Below, one piece after another: positions 1 to 8,005 of a stretch of 12,653 nucleotides of DNA (position 1 is the stretch's first letter; each line of letters begins with the position of its first letter). The notes beneath the pieces are model-generated. The model was not told the origin of the DNA. It worked only from the letters and a program-made list of their open reading frames with translations, and did no database searches. The stretch is from Bacteroidales bacterium UBA3543 (GTDB lineage Bacteria; Bacteroidota; Bacteroidia; Bacteroidales; UBA932). The stretch is taken from assembly GCA_002376715.1 (NCBI GenBank), contig DFOK01000080.1, forward strand, positions 1 to 12,653, in the 5' to 3' direction. Position numbers and translations under genes: made by a program.

Positions 1-11
1 TTTTTGTTGTT

Positions 12-185
12 AAATAATAAGTATTTTCAGTTATTTGCGCATCTTACAAAGTTAATTATAATAATCAAAAGCACCAACCTCTTTTTGACATGTTATAATT
101 AAAACATTTCGTCTATTGCCCTCAAACAGGGTTTTCAGCCCTCATTGGTGCCTACATTTCTTTGTGCAATCAAAATAATAAGTAT
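12..185. repeat. 13-bp direct repeat flanking the upstream region
   Basis: AAATAATAAGTAT occurs exactly at 12-24 and again at 173-185, a start-to-start distance of 161 bp. The second copy overlaps the first bases of the predicted -7 element (183-190). The repeat is pure A/T apart from one G in an AT-rich region, so chance is a real possibility. The placement on a promoter would also suit a regulator-binding site. The rest of 1-160 holds no gene that I can support. Confidence 0.35.
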
Positions 186-190
186 CTTTG
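161..190 (+). promoter_or_regulatory. Predicted Bacteroides-type promoter of the six-gene operon
   Basis: A TTTG (161-164) and a TATCTTTG (183-190) are 18 bp apart. They fit the known Bacteroidota housekeeping promoter pattern of -33 TTTG and -7 TAnnTTTG. Transcription would begin near 196-200, giving a leader of only about 30 nt before the ATG at 228. No other convincing promoter was seen in the short gaps between the next six genes, so this one probably drives the whole cluster. The start point is inferred from spacing only. Confidence 0.6.
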
Positions 191-227
191 TAGTTTATAG
201 ATTAAACAAGACGTTTATTGGTTTTTT

Positions 228-2300
228 ATGAGAAAAGCACTTATTCTGGCCCTGTCAGTCCTGATGTTGACGACATTAGCTGCTACAACAAATGGAATGA
301 CCAAGGCACGCACCACCAAAGTGGCTGTTGTTACCGATCAAAAGACCTATGAAGTCATCGGAAATGATATAGATGCCTTTACGGCCTCCATGTCATTCGT
401 TGGCAAAGAGGGGGTTCTGATTATTGACAAATGGCAGCATCCCGATTCTCTGAGAGCAGTGCTGAAGCACTATTACACCACACAAAAAATTGAAGGCGCC
501 GTACTCGTGGGAGACATTCCAATCGCGATGATAAGGGATGCACAGCATATGACCACCGCTTTCAAGATGGACCAAAGAGCTGACTGGAAAGACTCTTCCG
601 TCCCTTCCGACCGGTTTTATGACGACTTTGACCTTCGCTTCGAACACCTGAAACAGGATGCGGACAAGCCGTTGTTGCACTATTATTCCCTCACCGCCGA
701 ATCTGCACAAACCATCGGGTGCGACATCTGGACTTCACGCATTAAACCCCCGAAAATCCCCGGTACTGACAAATACTCCGCTATAGCTGACTATCTTAAA
801 AAGGCGATTGCTCAAAAAAAGGTTCAGGCTAAAAAAATGTCCAACATTCTGGTATATACCGGACACGGATACAATTCCGATTCATATAACGCTCGCATCG
901 ACGAAATATGGACGCTTAGGGAACAATTTCCCTTCTTGGGCTCCGAAAGAGGTGCTGACCTGGACTATATCAATCACGATTTCGAACCATTTGTACGCGA
1001 AAAACTGATGAATACCCTTGCTCAGCCGAGGTATGATCTGGCAATCCTACACCATCACGGATCCAAGGATACCCAGTATCTGGGAGCCACACCAAAAGCT
1101 GTGACGATTGACTCCTGGGTGGAAAACATCAAACTGAACCTCCGCCAAAGAATCAGACGCTCGAAAGATACCACCGCTACCATTAATGAATATATGGAGA
1201 GATACGGAATTCCCAGAGAGTGGTTTGCCGGTGTGCAAGAATTTGAGGCCAAAGACAGTACCTTCTATGCCAATATGGACATCAATCTCCCCGATATGTA
1301 CGGATACCGATCCGGTGCGCGTGCTGTGATACTCGATGCCTGCTTCAACGGAGCGTTCAATAATGAAGACTATATAGCCGGATATTGGATATTCAATCCC
1401 GGAGAGACCATGGTGGTGAAGGCCAATACGGTCAATACCCTGCAAGATACCTGGACCAACGAACTTATCGGTCTGCTTAATGCAGGTGTCTGTTTCGGCA
1501 ACTGGGCAAAAGGACAATTGACTCTTGAATCGCATCTCTTCGGCGATGCCAGTTTCCATTTTGCCAATGCATACCCGAAGCTCGATCTCGACAAAGCCAT
1601 GGTTACCCGCCGCGGCGACAGTAAATATTGGAAAAAACTCCTCAACCATTCCGATTGCGATATCAGGGCACTTGCAATTAAGACCCTTTCTGAAACCAAC
1701 GCCATAACCTCACAGGAATTACTCGACATCCAAAGGCATAGTGAAAGTCCCGTCGTGCGCATGGAAGCCTTCATGTCACTCAAAAGAAGAGCGGATTCAT
1801 ACCTTTCACAGGCTATCAGGCTTGGAATCGAGGACTCTTATGAGCTGCTGCAGAGGCTTAGCGCTCAGACTCTTGACGAGTCTGGTGACCCTGCCCTCAA
1901 GGATATTTATGATACTCTCAAGGATGATCCCGCTGTCAATTCAAGGGTGATGTTCTATATAAAACCTATGAGGAGACACTTCTATCCCACCGAAAAAGAA
2001 CTTGAGGAATATGCCCTGCTGAACTCTCCCGACCGGCCGCTCAAGGATAAGAAATTTACTGTCAGGCGTGAGCGCAACGGCTGTTGTGCCTATGCTCTGG
2101 AGGATATGTTCAAACTTTTGCAAAACGAGACCGATCAGGACTTCAGGGTAGCAATTGCCGAGGTCTTTGGTTGGTATGTATATTCCTATAAAAAAAATGA
2201 AATTATCAGCAGATGCGAAGAGCTGTTGGCAAATGAAAAGGATGGTCGTGTAGCACATGAATTGCTCAAGAGTATCAACCGTCTCCAAAGAAAAAATTAA
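228..2300 (+). CDS. Gingipain-like (C25, clan CD) cysteine peptidase with HEAT-like C-terminus, paralog A
   Basis: This 690-residue secreted protein is probably a cysteine protease. Residues 1-23 form a type I signal peptide with no lipobox. Residues about 30-450 resemble the gingipain catalytic fold. They contain V-G-D-I-P (94-98), S-D-R-F-Y-D-D (127-133), a C-D-I-x-x-S-R-I strand (165-172), the putative catalytic His277 in H-H-H-G-S (275-279), and the putative nucleophile Cys372 in L-D-A-C-F-N-G (369-375). T-V-N-T-L-Q-D (401-407) and L-E-S-H-L-F-G-D (433-440) then match the end of the gingipain domain. About 95 residues separate His and Cys, against about 33 in RgpB. Residues about 465-690 are HEAT-like helical pairs ending in a basic helix (L-L-K-S-I-N-R-L). 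No type IX secretion C-terminal domain is visible. It is the first gene of the operon, 42 nt before the receptor gene. The G-D-A after L-E-S-H-L-F differs from the G-D-P of the two paralogs. Family assignment comes from remembered motifs and substrate specificity is unknown; an inactive homologue is possible but less likely with both residues kept. Confidence 0.75.
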   Translation: MRKALILALSVLMLTTLAATTNGMTKARTTKVAVVTDQKTYEVIGNDIDAFTASMSFVGKEGVLIIDKWQHPDSLRAVLKHYYTTQKIEGAVLVGDIPIAMIRDAQHMTTAFKMDQRADWKDSSVPSDRFYDDFDLRFEHLKQDADKPLLHYYSLTAESAQTIGCDIWTSRIKPPKIPGTDKYSAIADYLKKAIAQKKVQAKKMSNILVYTGHGYNSDSYNARIDEIWTLREQFPFLGSERGADLDYINHDFEPFVREKLMNTLAQPRYDLAILHHHGSKDTQYLGATPKAVTIDSWVENIKLNLRQRIRRSKDTTATINEYMERYGIPREWFAGVQEFEAKDSTFYANMDINLPDMYGYRSGARAVILDACFNGAFNNEDYIAGYWIFNPGETMVVKANTVNTLQDTWTNELIGLLNAGVCFGNWAKGQLTLESHLFGDASFHFANAYPKLDLDKAMVTRRGDSKYWKKLLNHSDCDIRALAIKTLSETNAITSQELLDIQRHSESPVVRMEAFMSLKRRADSYLSQAIRLGIEDSYELLQRLSAQTLDESGDPALKDIYDTLKDDPAVNSRVMFYIKPMRRHFYPTEKELEEYALLNSPDRPLKDKKFTVRRERNGCCAYALEDMFKLLQNETDQDFRVAIAEVFGWYVYSYKKNEIISRCEELLANEKDGRVAHELLKSINRLQRKN

Positions 2301-2342
2301 CCAAACATACAAATTATTATTAACCCTAATTCAACACAACTT

Positions 2343-5114
2343 ATGCAAAGAATTCAGAAAGTTCTCATGCTCTGCCTGTTGTTCGTGTGTGTGGGGGCCT
2401 TCGCTCAAACGAGGGGTACTTCAGGCATAACGGTAACCGGCACGGTACTGGAACAGGGCACCAAGGTGCCCGTAGAATTTGCCGTGGTGATATTGTATCC
2501 TTCGGAGACATATACCACTACAGACAAAGACGGCAACTTTGAATTCAAGAGAGTGGATGCGGGAAAATCCACTATCCAGGTTCAATTTGTTGGAATGAAG
2601 ACCATTGAGCAGGAAATTCAAATTGTCTCCGGCAAAGAAAATGTCTTCAACTTTGAAATGCAAGTAGAGAACTTCCGTCTTGACGAGGTGCAGGTTGTGG
2701 CCACCCAGAGTAGAGCGGGTGCAGCCACCTCATCCAATATCTCAAGACAGGCGATGGACCACCTGCAAACCAGTTCTCTGAACGATGTGATGCAGTTACT
2801 GCCGGGTGTGGCGATTACCAATCCCTACCTTTCGACTGCCAACTACATCACCATTCGTAATGCCACGAGTATTGGTACATCCATTATCGTGGATGGCTCT
2901 CCTCTCTCTTCCAATGCAAACATGCAGGCTCTTGCACCATCCATAACAGGTGGAGCAGGCGGAACAATGTCCGGTATCGACTCACGTATGGTCTCCACCG
3001 ACAATATTGAGTCCATCGAAGTCATCAGGGGTATCCCCTCCGTAGAGTATGGTGACCTCAATGCCGGTGCCGTAGTTATTCGTTCCAAGGCTGGTAAAGA
3101 ACCTTTGAGCATTCGTCTCAAGGCCAATCCCAACACCTACCAGGCAGCCGCATCAGTGGGCTTCAAACTTGGTGAAAATGCCGGTCACCTCAACCTTTCC
3201 GGTGACTATGCCTATAACACAACCAGGCTTTACGAAGCGTACGCCTATTACCAAAGATTCAACGCAAAGGCCCTATGGTCAAAGAAGTTCGGCGAAAACT
3301 GGAATACCAATACCACTCTCGATCTAGGTATCAGTAAGGACACACGCGATCTTAACCCCGATGACCTGAGAACCATGCTTGTCACAAAAGGTGATTCACA
3401 GAGTGTAAGATTGAATACCAATGGTACTGTCAACATCAACAAAGGCTGGTTAAACAACATCTCTTACGCTGCAGCAATAAGCTACGCTGATAAGTACAAC
3501 TACAACAACCAGCTTCTCTCCAATGCCGAGTCACTCCACACAGTATGTGAGTATGACGGCGCTATCCTTTCCAACGTGGCCGGCCAGGATGTCTATGATA
3601 TAAATGGCAAGAAAATTACCAATATTCCTGCTAGTGAAGCTGAAAACTGGATCAAGGTACTCCCATACGAATACGTCCAGACTTACGAAATTCTGGGTAA
3701 GGAGCTCAACGCCTACGCTCAGATCAAGGCCAACTTCAACAAGAGATGGGGTAACATCAACAACCACATCCTCATAGGTGCCGACTACAAGACAGATGGA
3801 AACCTCGGTGAAGGAAAGGTCTATGACGATGAGACTCCTCCTTTTAGAAACAATGCCAGTGATTACTCTTCATATCGCAAAAGACCCTACTATGATGTGC
3901 CTTTCGTTCATCAACTCGGTCTCTTCGTTGAAGATACATACAAGCATACTTTCGGCAGAAATGAACTAAGCGTCAAAGCCGGTGCCCGTTTTGACCTGAT
4001 TAACGGCAAGACGGCCCTTTCTCCCCGTATCAACGCATCTATGGAGATCATTCCCGATATCCTGACTATACGCGGAGGATGGGGAACAACCGCCAAGGCT
4101 CCTACAGCCCTCATGCTTTATCCCGAAAGGGCTTTCTTCAACTACAACAACTATGACTACCAGGAGGGTACATACAGACAAACCGTAGCCACTGTTAGAG
4201 TTTTCGACACCAGCAACCCCGACCTCGAGATTGCCAAGATGCGCAAAGCCGAAGTGGGTATTGACCTGAAACTCTTCGACCGGTATCGTCTCTCAATTAC
4301 AGGTTATGACGAGCTCACCAATAATGGTTACACCCTCGGCAGAGACCTTAGCAGTTACCGGCTCATCGAATTTGTAAAATACAAGGCAGTTAAGAATTCT
4401 GAAGGTGTCTACACTCCCGAGTATGAAGGCACCTATAATATCTTCTCTACCTTTGCAAAACCGATGAACAACCACTACAGACATAACAGAGGTGTTGAGT
4501 TCGAACTGGATCTCGGCCGTTTCGATGCCATCAGGACAGCAGTATTCCTCAATGGTGCCTGGAACCAGTATACAGCGAGAAGTAACGGCTACACTTTCGA
4601 CCAAAACAGTAGAGGCAACGAAATAGAAAGCAACGTGGCAATCTATGAAAGGGGCCTGACCACTGAACGTACCGACAATCTGATAACCACACTCCGTCTC
4701 ACACACAACATCCCAGAGATTGGATTTGTGATTACACTCGCCACCCAGGTAAACTGGTTTGAAAAATTCTGGACAGAGTACGGCAACGACACAATGTTCA
4801 TCAAGTACCTCTCCTACAAGGACGGCAAGGTTTATGACTTTGATCCCTCCAAGAAGGATGACCCCGAGTTTGCGTACATGTTCGATGCCAGGAGTGAGAA
4901 CAGGTTTATTGTGGAGCAGTATTTCCCTACGGTGACCTTCAACCTCAACATTTCTAAGGAAATAGGTGACAGGCTTACCGCATCATTCTTCGTGAACAAT
5001 ATGTTCAACAGTCGTCCTCTCTATGAGTCCAAGAGAACTCCCGGTTCATTCACCGAACTTCTCAGCGACAACAAATTGTTCTTCGGTTTCGATCTTAAAG
5101 TTAACATTTTCTAA
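2343..5114 (+). CDS. TonB-dependent outer-membrane receptor with carboxypeptidase-regulatory-like N-terminal domain
   Basis: This is a 923-residue outer-membrane active transporter energised by TonB-ExbBD. A signal peptide covers residues 1-21 (cleavage after A-F-A). Residues about 28-110 form a carboxypeptidase-regulatory-like Ig fold (G-T-V-L-E then T-D-K-D-G-N-F-E-F). The segment D-E-V-Q-V-V-A (114-120) is where a TonB box normally lies. The plug spans about 130-248, with L-N-D-V-M-Q-L-L-P-G-V (146-156), an I-I-V-D-G strand (181-185) and I-E-S-I-E-V-I-R-G (222-230). The rest is a beta-barrel ending in a terminal Phe, as barrel insertion requires. SusC proteins are usually about 1000 residues and paired with SusD. 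Here no SusD follows, so this fits the non-glycan receptor class (metal, siderophore, haem, peptide or cofactor). The substrate is not evident. It starts 42 nt after protease A without a terminator between them and is probably co-transcribed. Confidence 0.93.
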   Translation: MQRIQKVLMLCLLFVCVGAFAQTRGTSGITVTGTVLEQGTKVPVEFAVVILYPSETYTTTDKDGNFEFKRVDAGKSTIQVQFVGMKTIEQEIQIVSGKENVFNFEMQVENFRLDEVQVVATQSRAGAATSSNISRQAMDHLQTSSLNDVMQLLPGVAITNPYLSTANYITIRNATSIGTSIIVDGSPLSSNANMQALAPSITGGAGGTMSGIDSRMVSTDNIESIEVIRGIPSVEYGDLNAGAVVIRSKAGKEPLSIRLKANPNTYQAAASVGFKLGENAGHLNLSGDYAYNTTRLYEAYAYYQRFNAKALWSKKFGENWNTNTTLDLGISKDTRDLNPDDLRTMLVTKGDSQSVRLNTNGTVNINKGWLNNISYAAAISYADKYNYNNQLLSNAESLHTVCEYDGAILSNVAGQDVYDINGKKITNIPASEAENWIKVLPYEYVQTYEILGKELNAYAQIKANFNKRWGNINNHILIGADYKTDGNLGEGKVYDDETPPFRNNASDYSSYRKRPYYDVPFVHQLGLFVEDTYKHTFGRNELSVKAGARFDLINGKTALSPRINASMEIIPDILTIRGGWGTTAKAPTALMLYPERAFFNYNNYDYQEGTYRQTVATVRVFDTSNPDLEIAKMRKAEVGIDLKLFDRYRLSITGYDELTNNGYTLGRDLSSYRLIEFVKYKAVKNSEGVYTPEYEGTYNIFSTFAKPMNNHYRHNRGVEFELDLGRFDAIRTAVFLNGAWNQYTARSNGYTFDQNSRGNEIESNVAIYERGLTTERTDNLITTLRLTHNIPEIGFVITLATQVNWFEKFWTEYGNDTMFIKYLSYKDGKVYDFDPSKKDDPEFAYMFDARSENRFIVEQYFPTVTFNLNISKEIGDRLTASFFVNNMFNSRPLYESKRTPGSFTELLSDNKLFFGFDLKVNIF

Positions 5115-5116
5115 AC

Positions 5117-5121
5117 GGAGG
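5117..5121 (+). promoter_or_regulatory. Strong Shine-Dalgarno before the DUF4876-like gene
   Basis: GGAGG lies 8 nt before the ATG at 5130, directly after the receptor stop codon at 5112-5114. Bacteroidota genes usually rely on AT-rich leaders rather than a Shine-Dalgarno, and the other starts in this operon show none comparable. It fixes this start codon and may raise lipoprotein output relative to the receptor. Confidence 0.6.
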
Positions 5122-5129
5122 ATAGGATT

Positions 5130-6338
5130 ATGAAAAAATACTTTTTATTAGCAATAATACTCTTGGCAGCCCTCTCCTGTGAGCAGTTCAAGCAAGTAGC
5201 GGAAATCGTGGAGGTGAATCCCATCAGTGCAACTGTCAAGATTTCCGTCAGTGGCGCAGATAGCGACATACCACTTCCTGCAAGCTACACGGTACGTTTT
5301 ATCAACTATGGTGAGAATTTCGAGATATCCAGGTCCACGGATGCTTCCGGAAACGTAAGCGCCGACGGTCTGATTCCCGGAATTTACACTGTAACGGCGA
5401 CCGGCGAATCAGCCGGAGGCGGATTTACCTACTATTTTAGCGGTAGCTTGACCAACATCAATATACTTACCAGTGGACAGAACTTCAATATCGACGTTGT
5501 TTCTTCCAGAGCAGGAGCTCTTATATTCAAAGAGATCTACTTCAACGGTTCTACAGGATACTATTTTAAGGATCAGTTCTACGAGATCTATAATAATAGC
5601 GATGCCGTACAGTATGTGGATGGTTTGGGCATCGGCAATATCTTGCCAGCCCTGGCTTCAACAACCACCTACAACTGGGAAGTTCCCGACGGCAAGCCCG
5701 AAAACTATATCTATTTGGCCTCTATCTGGCAGGTGCCCGGTGATGGTAATGACTTCCCGGTAAAACCCGGTGAGTCCATCATCATCGCACAGATTGCACA
5801 GAACCACACCGCAATCAAGCCAACCAGTCCGGTTGACCTCAGCGGTGCAGAATTCGAAACTTTCATCGTCAACCAGAGTGTCAACCCCGACAACCCCAAT
5901 GCACACAACATGATTCTTGCATTTGATAAGGGAGTGTTCGGTACACAGTGGCTTGTTACAGTGTTCGGAGGTGCTTATGCCATCTTCTTCCCGGATTCAG
6001 AGATTGACCCCAATGGCTGGGTAAAGCCACAGGGCAGATCCAACCAAGCATATCCGATCCCCATCGATTGTGTCGTGGATGCCGTTGAAATTGTAAACAA
6101 CGCTACCAAGATCAATCAGAAACGTATGCCTACCTCTCTTGATGCGGGTGCAACCTACACAGGTGCCACTTACAACTGCAACAGCGTCAGCAGAAAGATT
6201 CGTGAGACTACAAAGGATGGCCGTCACATATACATGGACACCAACAACTCTTCAGATGATTTCCAGATCAACAACGTAGCGATGGTACGCCGCAACAATC
6301 CCGGCGTTCCTTCCTGGAATACCTGGTATAAGAAATAA
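5130..6338 (+). CDS. DUF4876-family outer-membrane lipoprotein with lamin-tail-like domain
   Basis: This is a 402-residue lipoprotein of unknown function. The leader has a lipobox A-L-S-C with the acylated Cys at 17, followed by E-Q, an acidic +2 position compatible with surface export in Bacteroidota. Residues about 33-125 form an Ig-like fold of the prealbumin/carboxypeptidase-regulatory type (T-D-A-S-G-N-V then G-I-Y-T-V-T-A-T-G). From about 129 the pattern A-L-I-F-K-E-I-Y-F-N-G and F-Y-E-I-Y-N-N-S (150-157) closely resembles a lamin-tail domain. The DUF4876 label comes from the typical position after a TonB receptor and overall look, not from a profile search. Two further cysteines (314 and 350) could form a disulfide. 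The gene sits 15 nt after the receptor and 17 nt before the barrel gene, so it probably acts as the substrate-capturing or lid partner of the receptor, in the place where SusD would be in a glycan locus. That role is inference. Confidence 0.8.
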   Translation: MKKYFLLAIILLAALSCEQFKQVAEIVEVNPISATVKISVSGADSDIPLPASYTVRFINYGENFEISRSTDASGNVSADGLIPGIYTVTATGESAGGGFTYYFSGSLTNINILTSGQNFNIDVVSSRAGALIFKEIYFNGSTGYYFKDQFYEIYNNSDAVQYVDGLGIGNILPALASTTTYNWEVPDGKPENYIYLASIWQVPGDGNDFPVKPGESIIIAQIAQNHTAIKPTSPVDLSGAEFETFIVNQSVNPDNPNAHNMILAFDKGVFGTQWLVTVFGGAYAIFFPDSEIDPNGWVKPQGRSNQAYPIPIDCVVDAVEIVNNATKINQKRMPTSLDAGATYTGATYNCNSVSRKIRETTKDGRHIYMDTNNSSDDFQINNVAMVRRNNPGVPSWNTWYKK

Positions 6339-6355
6339 TTTACTGACCTCTAACA

Positions 6356-7984
6356 ATGAAAAAGATGAAAAAATATATTATCGCATCAGTTTTGGCTTTG
6401 AGTACAATATTGATTGCTCAGGCGCAGGGGAGTAAATCTACCATCTATCCGACAGTACTGGAAATAAATCAAGCTAAAGCTACTTGGTTCAACTCGAACA
6501 ATGCGGCAGGTATGATACTGACTCCCCTGAGTGACTTTGGTACACTCTCGGTGGGCTATGATATGAAGGTCGGCTCCTACAGGCAACAACAGGAAGGTGA
6601 CCTCAAGACGCTCGACATCCATACATCAGGTTCAAGTCCTCTCGGCAGAGCACGTGTATGGGGTGAATTTTCCTACCAAAACATTACCCAGGAAAACACC
6701 AAATTCAACACCCTCCGCCTTACCCTTGATCCCGATATGCCTTACATTCTTGCAGACTCACGCCTGAGTTATTTCAAGAAACAGGTTTACGATATGACTG
6801 TAAAGGCTGCCACTCCCCTTCTATGGGACCTTGTGGCTTTCGGTGCAACCGCCAACTACTTTACAAAGAGCGGTGCAAAACAGATTGACCCCCGAAGCGA
6901 TTCTTACGAGTATGGTATAGAAGTAAAGCCATCCGTAGTCTTCGCATTCGGTGATCACAGTGCAGGTCTGACATTCATGTATAAGAATGCTTTTGACAGG
7001 TACTCTCCTCTCAACAGCAACAGTCAGCAAGACCAGCCCGCATTTAACCTCAGAGGTGTCGGCACTTATGTTGATGCCGTTGTAGGTTCATTCGGTGGAC
7101 TTGGTACATACTACTACAAGACCAACAGACTCGGCGGTGCTCTTCAGTATGGCTATCAGGGCTCCAACCTAAAGGTGCTTGCAGAGGGCAATTACGCTTA
7201 TCAGGTGATTGACGTGTTCCACACTCCTGCCAAACCCTTCAGAATGGGTTCAACCATTCAGCAGATAATGGGAGGAAATATCCAGGCATTGCTCGAAGGT
7301 GATTCTTTCACCCACAAGGTTACCCTTGACGGTTATAAGAAGCACACTGACGGTATCGAATATATTCAGGTAATCGATGCCACATACGAAGTGCAGCAGT
7401 GGATCTCAATAGCTAAATTTATCCGCAGCAAATACGACTTCACAGGCATTTCCCTAAAGTATGACCTCTTTAGGGATAGCAACGAGGGTTATGACTGGAT
7501 GGCGGGTATTCAAGGCCAGTACACTGACAGGTTGGATACATATATCCTTCCCGAATCCTCGTTCAAGGCTGAAAACGTTTATGGAGAGATTTACGGCAAG
7601 AAGAATTTCATGGTTGGTAACGCCTCCATTGTCGCAGGTCTGAGTGCCGGTTATAACTTCAATATCGCGGGCGAACATAATTATGGTGGTCCTTTTCCCG
7701 ATTCAGAGGTAGTCAGAGACCTATATGAGAAGGATCTTGCCATCCTCAGCGCCAACTATTATCAGTTCGGCGTCAATCTTAAAGCCATTTTCCCTCTTGG
7801 CGAGAAAAGTACCATTTATGTAGCTGCAAGCTGCAAGTATCTCCGTGCTGATGAAGAACTTCACAACTACAGCTATGGTACCGATACCGAGGGCAAGAAT
7901 TTCTGGTGGAACCTCAACCCCGGTAACCAATTAACCCCCAGCGCAAGAACATTTGCTAATTTTTCAATCGGATTTACTTTCTAA
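6356..7984 (+). CDS. DUF6850-like outer-membrane beta-barrel protein
   Basis: This 542-residue protein carries a signal peptide (residues 1-23, cleavage near A-Q-A-Q) and then alternating amphipathic beta-strands rich in Tyr, Gly and Asn. It ends in F-S-I-G-F-T-F, the aromatic C-terminal strand recognised by the BAM machinery. There is no plug domain, so it is not a second TonB receptor. Size and pattern fit the uncharacterised Bacteroidota barrel family DUF6850, often seen beside DUF4876 lipoproteins and TonB receptors; this name is from memory and not profile-checked. It starts 17 nt after the lipoprotein gene, has tandem stops (TAATAA, 7982-7987), and lies 21 nt before protease B. A second Met at 6365 would leave a signal peptide of equal quality, so the exact start is uncertain by three codons. 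The role could be a porin, a product exit route, or an accessory to the receptor. Confidence 0.8.
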   Translation: MKKMKKYIIASVLALSTILIAQAQGSKSTIYPTVLEINQAKATWFNSNNAAGMILTPLSDFGTLSVGYDMKVGSYRQQQEGDLKTLDIHTSGSSPLGRARVWGEFSYQNITQENTKFNTLRLTLDPDMPYILADSRLSYFKKQVYDMTVKAATPLLWDLVAFGATANYFTKSGAKQIDPRSDSYEYGIEVKPSVVFAFGDHSAGLTFMYKNAFDRYSPLNSNSQQDQPAFNLRGVGTYVDAVVGSFGGLGTYYYKTNRLGGALQYGYQGSNLKVLAEGNYAYQVIDVFHTPAKPFRMGSTIQQIMGGNIQALLEGDSFTHKVTLDGYKKHTDGIEYIQVIDATYEVQQWISIAKFIRSKYDFTGISLKYDLFRDSNEGYDWMAGIQGQYTDRLDTYILPESSFKAENVYGEIYGKKNFMVGNASIVAGLSAGYNFNIAGEHNYGGPFPDSEVVRDLYEKDLAILSANYYQFGVNLKAIFPLGEKSTIYVAASCKYLRADEELHNYSYGTDTEGKNFWWNLNPGNQLTPSARTFANFSIGFTF

Positions 7985-8005
7985 TAAAGTATCCTGTACC
8001 AATTA

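Noticed and set aside
47..69. A minus-strand promoter (CAAAGTTA at 47-54 reading as TAACTTTG on the other strand)
   Set aside because: The nearest possible -33 element (CAAA at 66-69) is only 11 bp away, too close, and no minus-strand gene is visible at the window edge.
85..99. TTGACA and TATAAT as a sigma-70 promoter
   Set aside because: The two boxes are only 4 bp apart, far from the required spacing of about 17, and Bacteroidota use a different consensus.
119..135. A terminator hairpin CCCT/AGGG followed by TTTT
   Set aside because: The stem has only four pairs and the T tract is short, so it is too weak to call.
1047..1649. A 200-codon open frame on the minus strand inside protease A
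   Set aside because: It lies fully inside a well-supported plus-strand gene, has no recognisable domain or start context, and mirrors the codon pattern of the real gene.
2343..7984. A SusCD-type polysaccharide utilisation locus
   Set aside because: There is no SusD homologue, no glycoside hydrolase or lyase and no hybrid two-component or anti-sigma regulator; the receptor is also shorter than usual SusC proteins.
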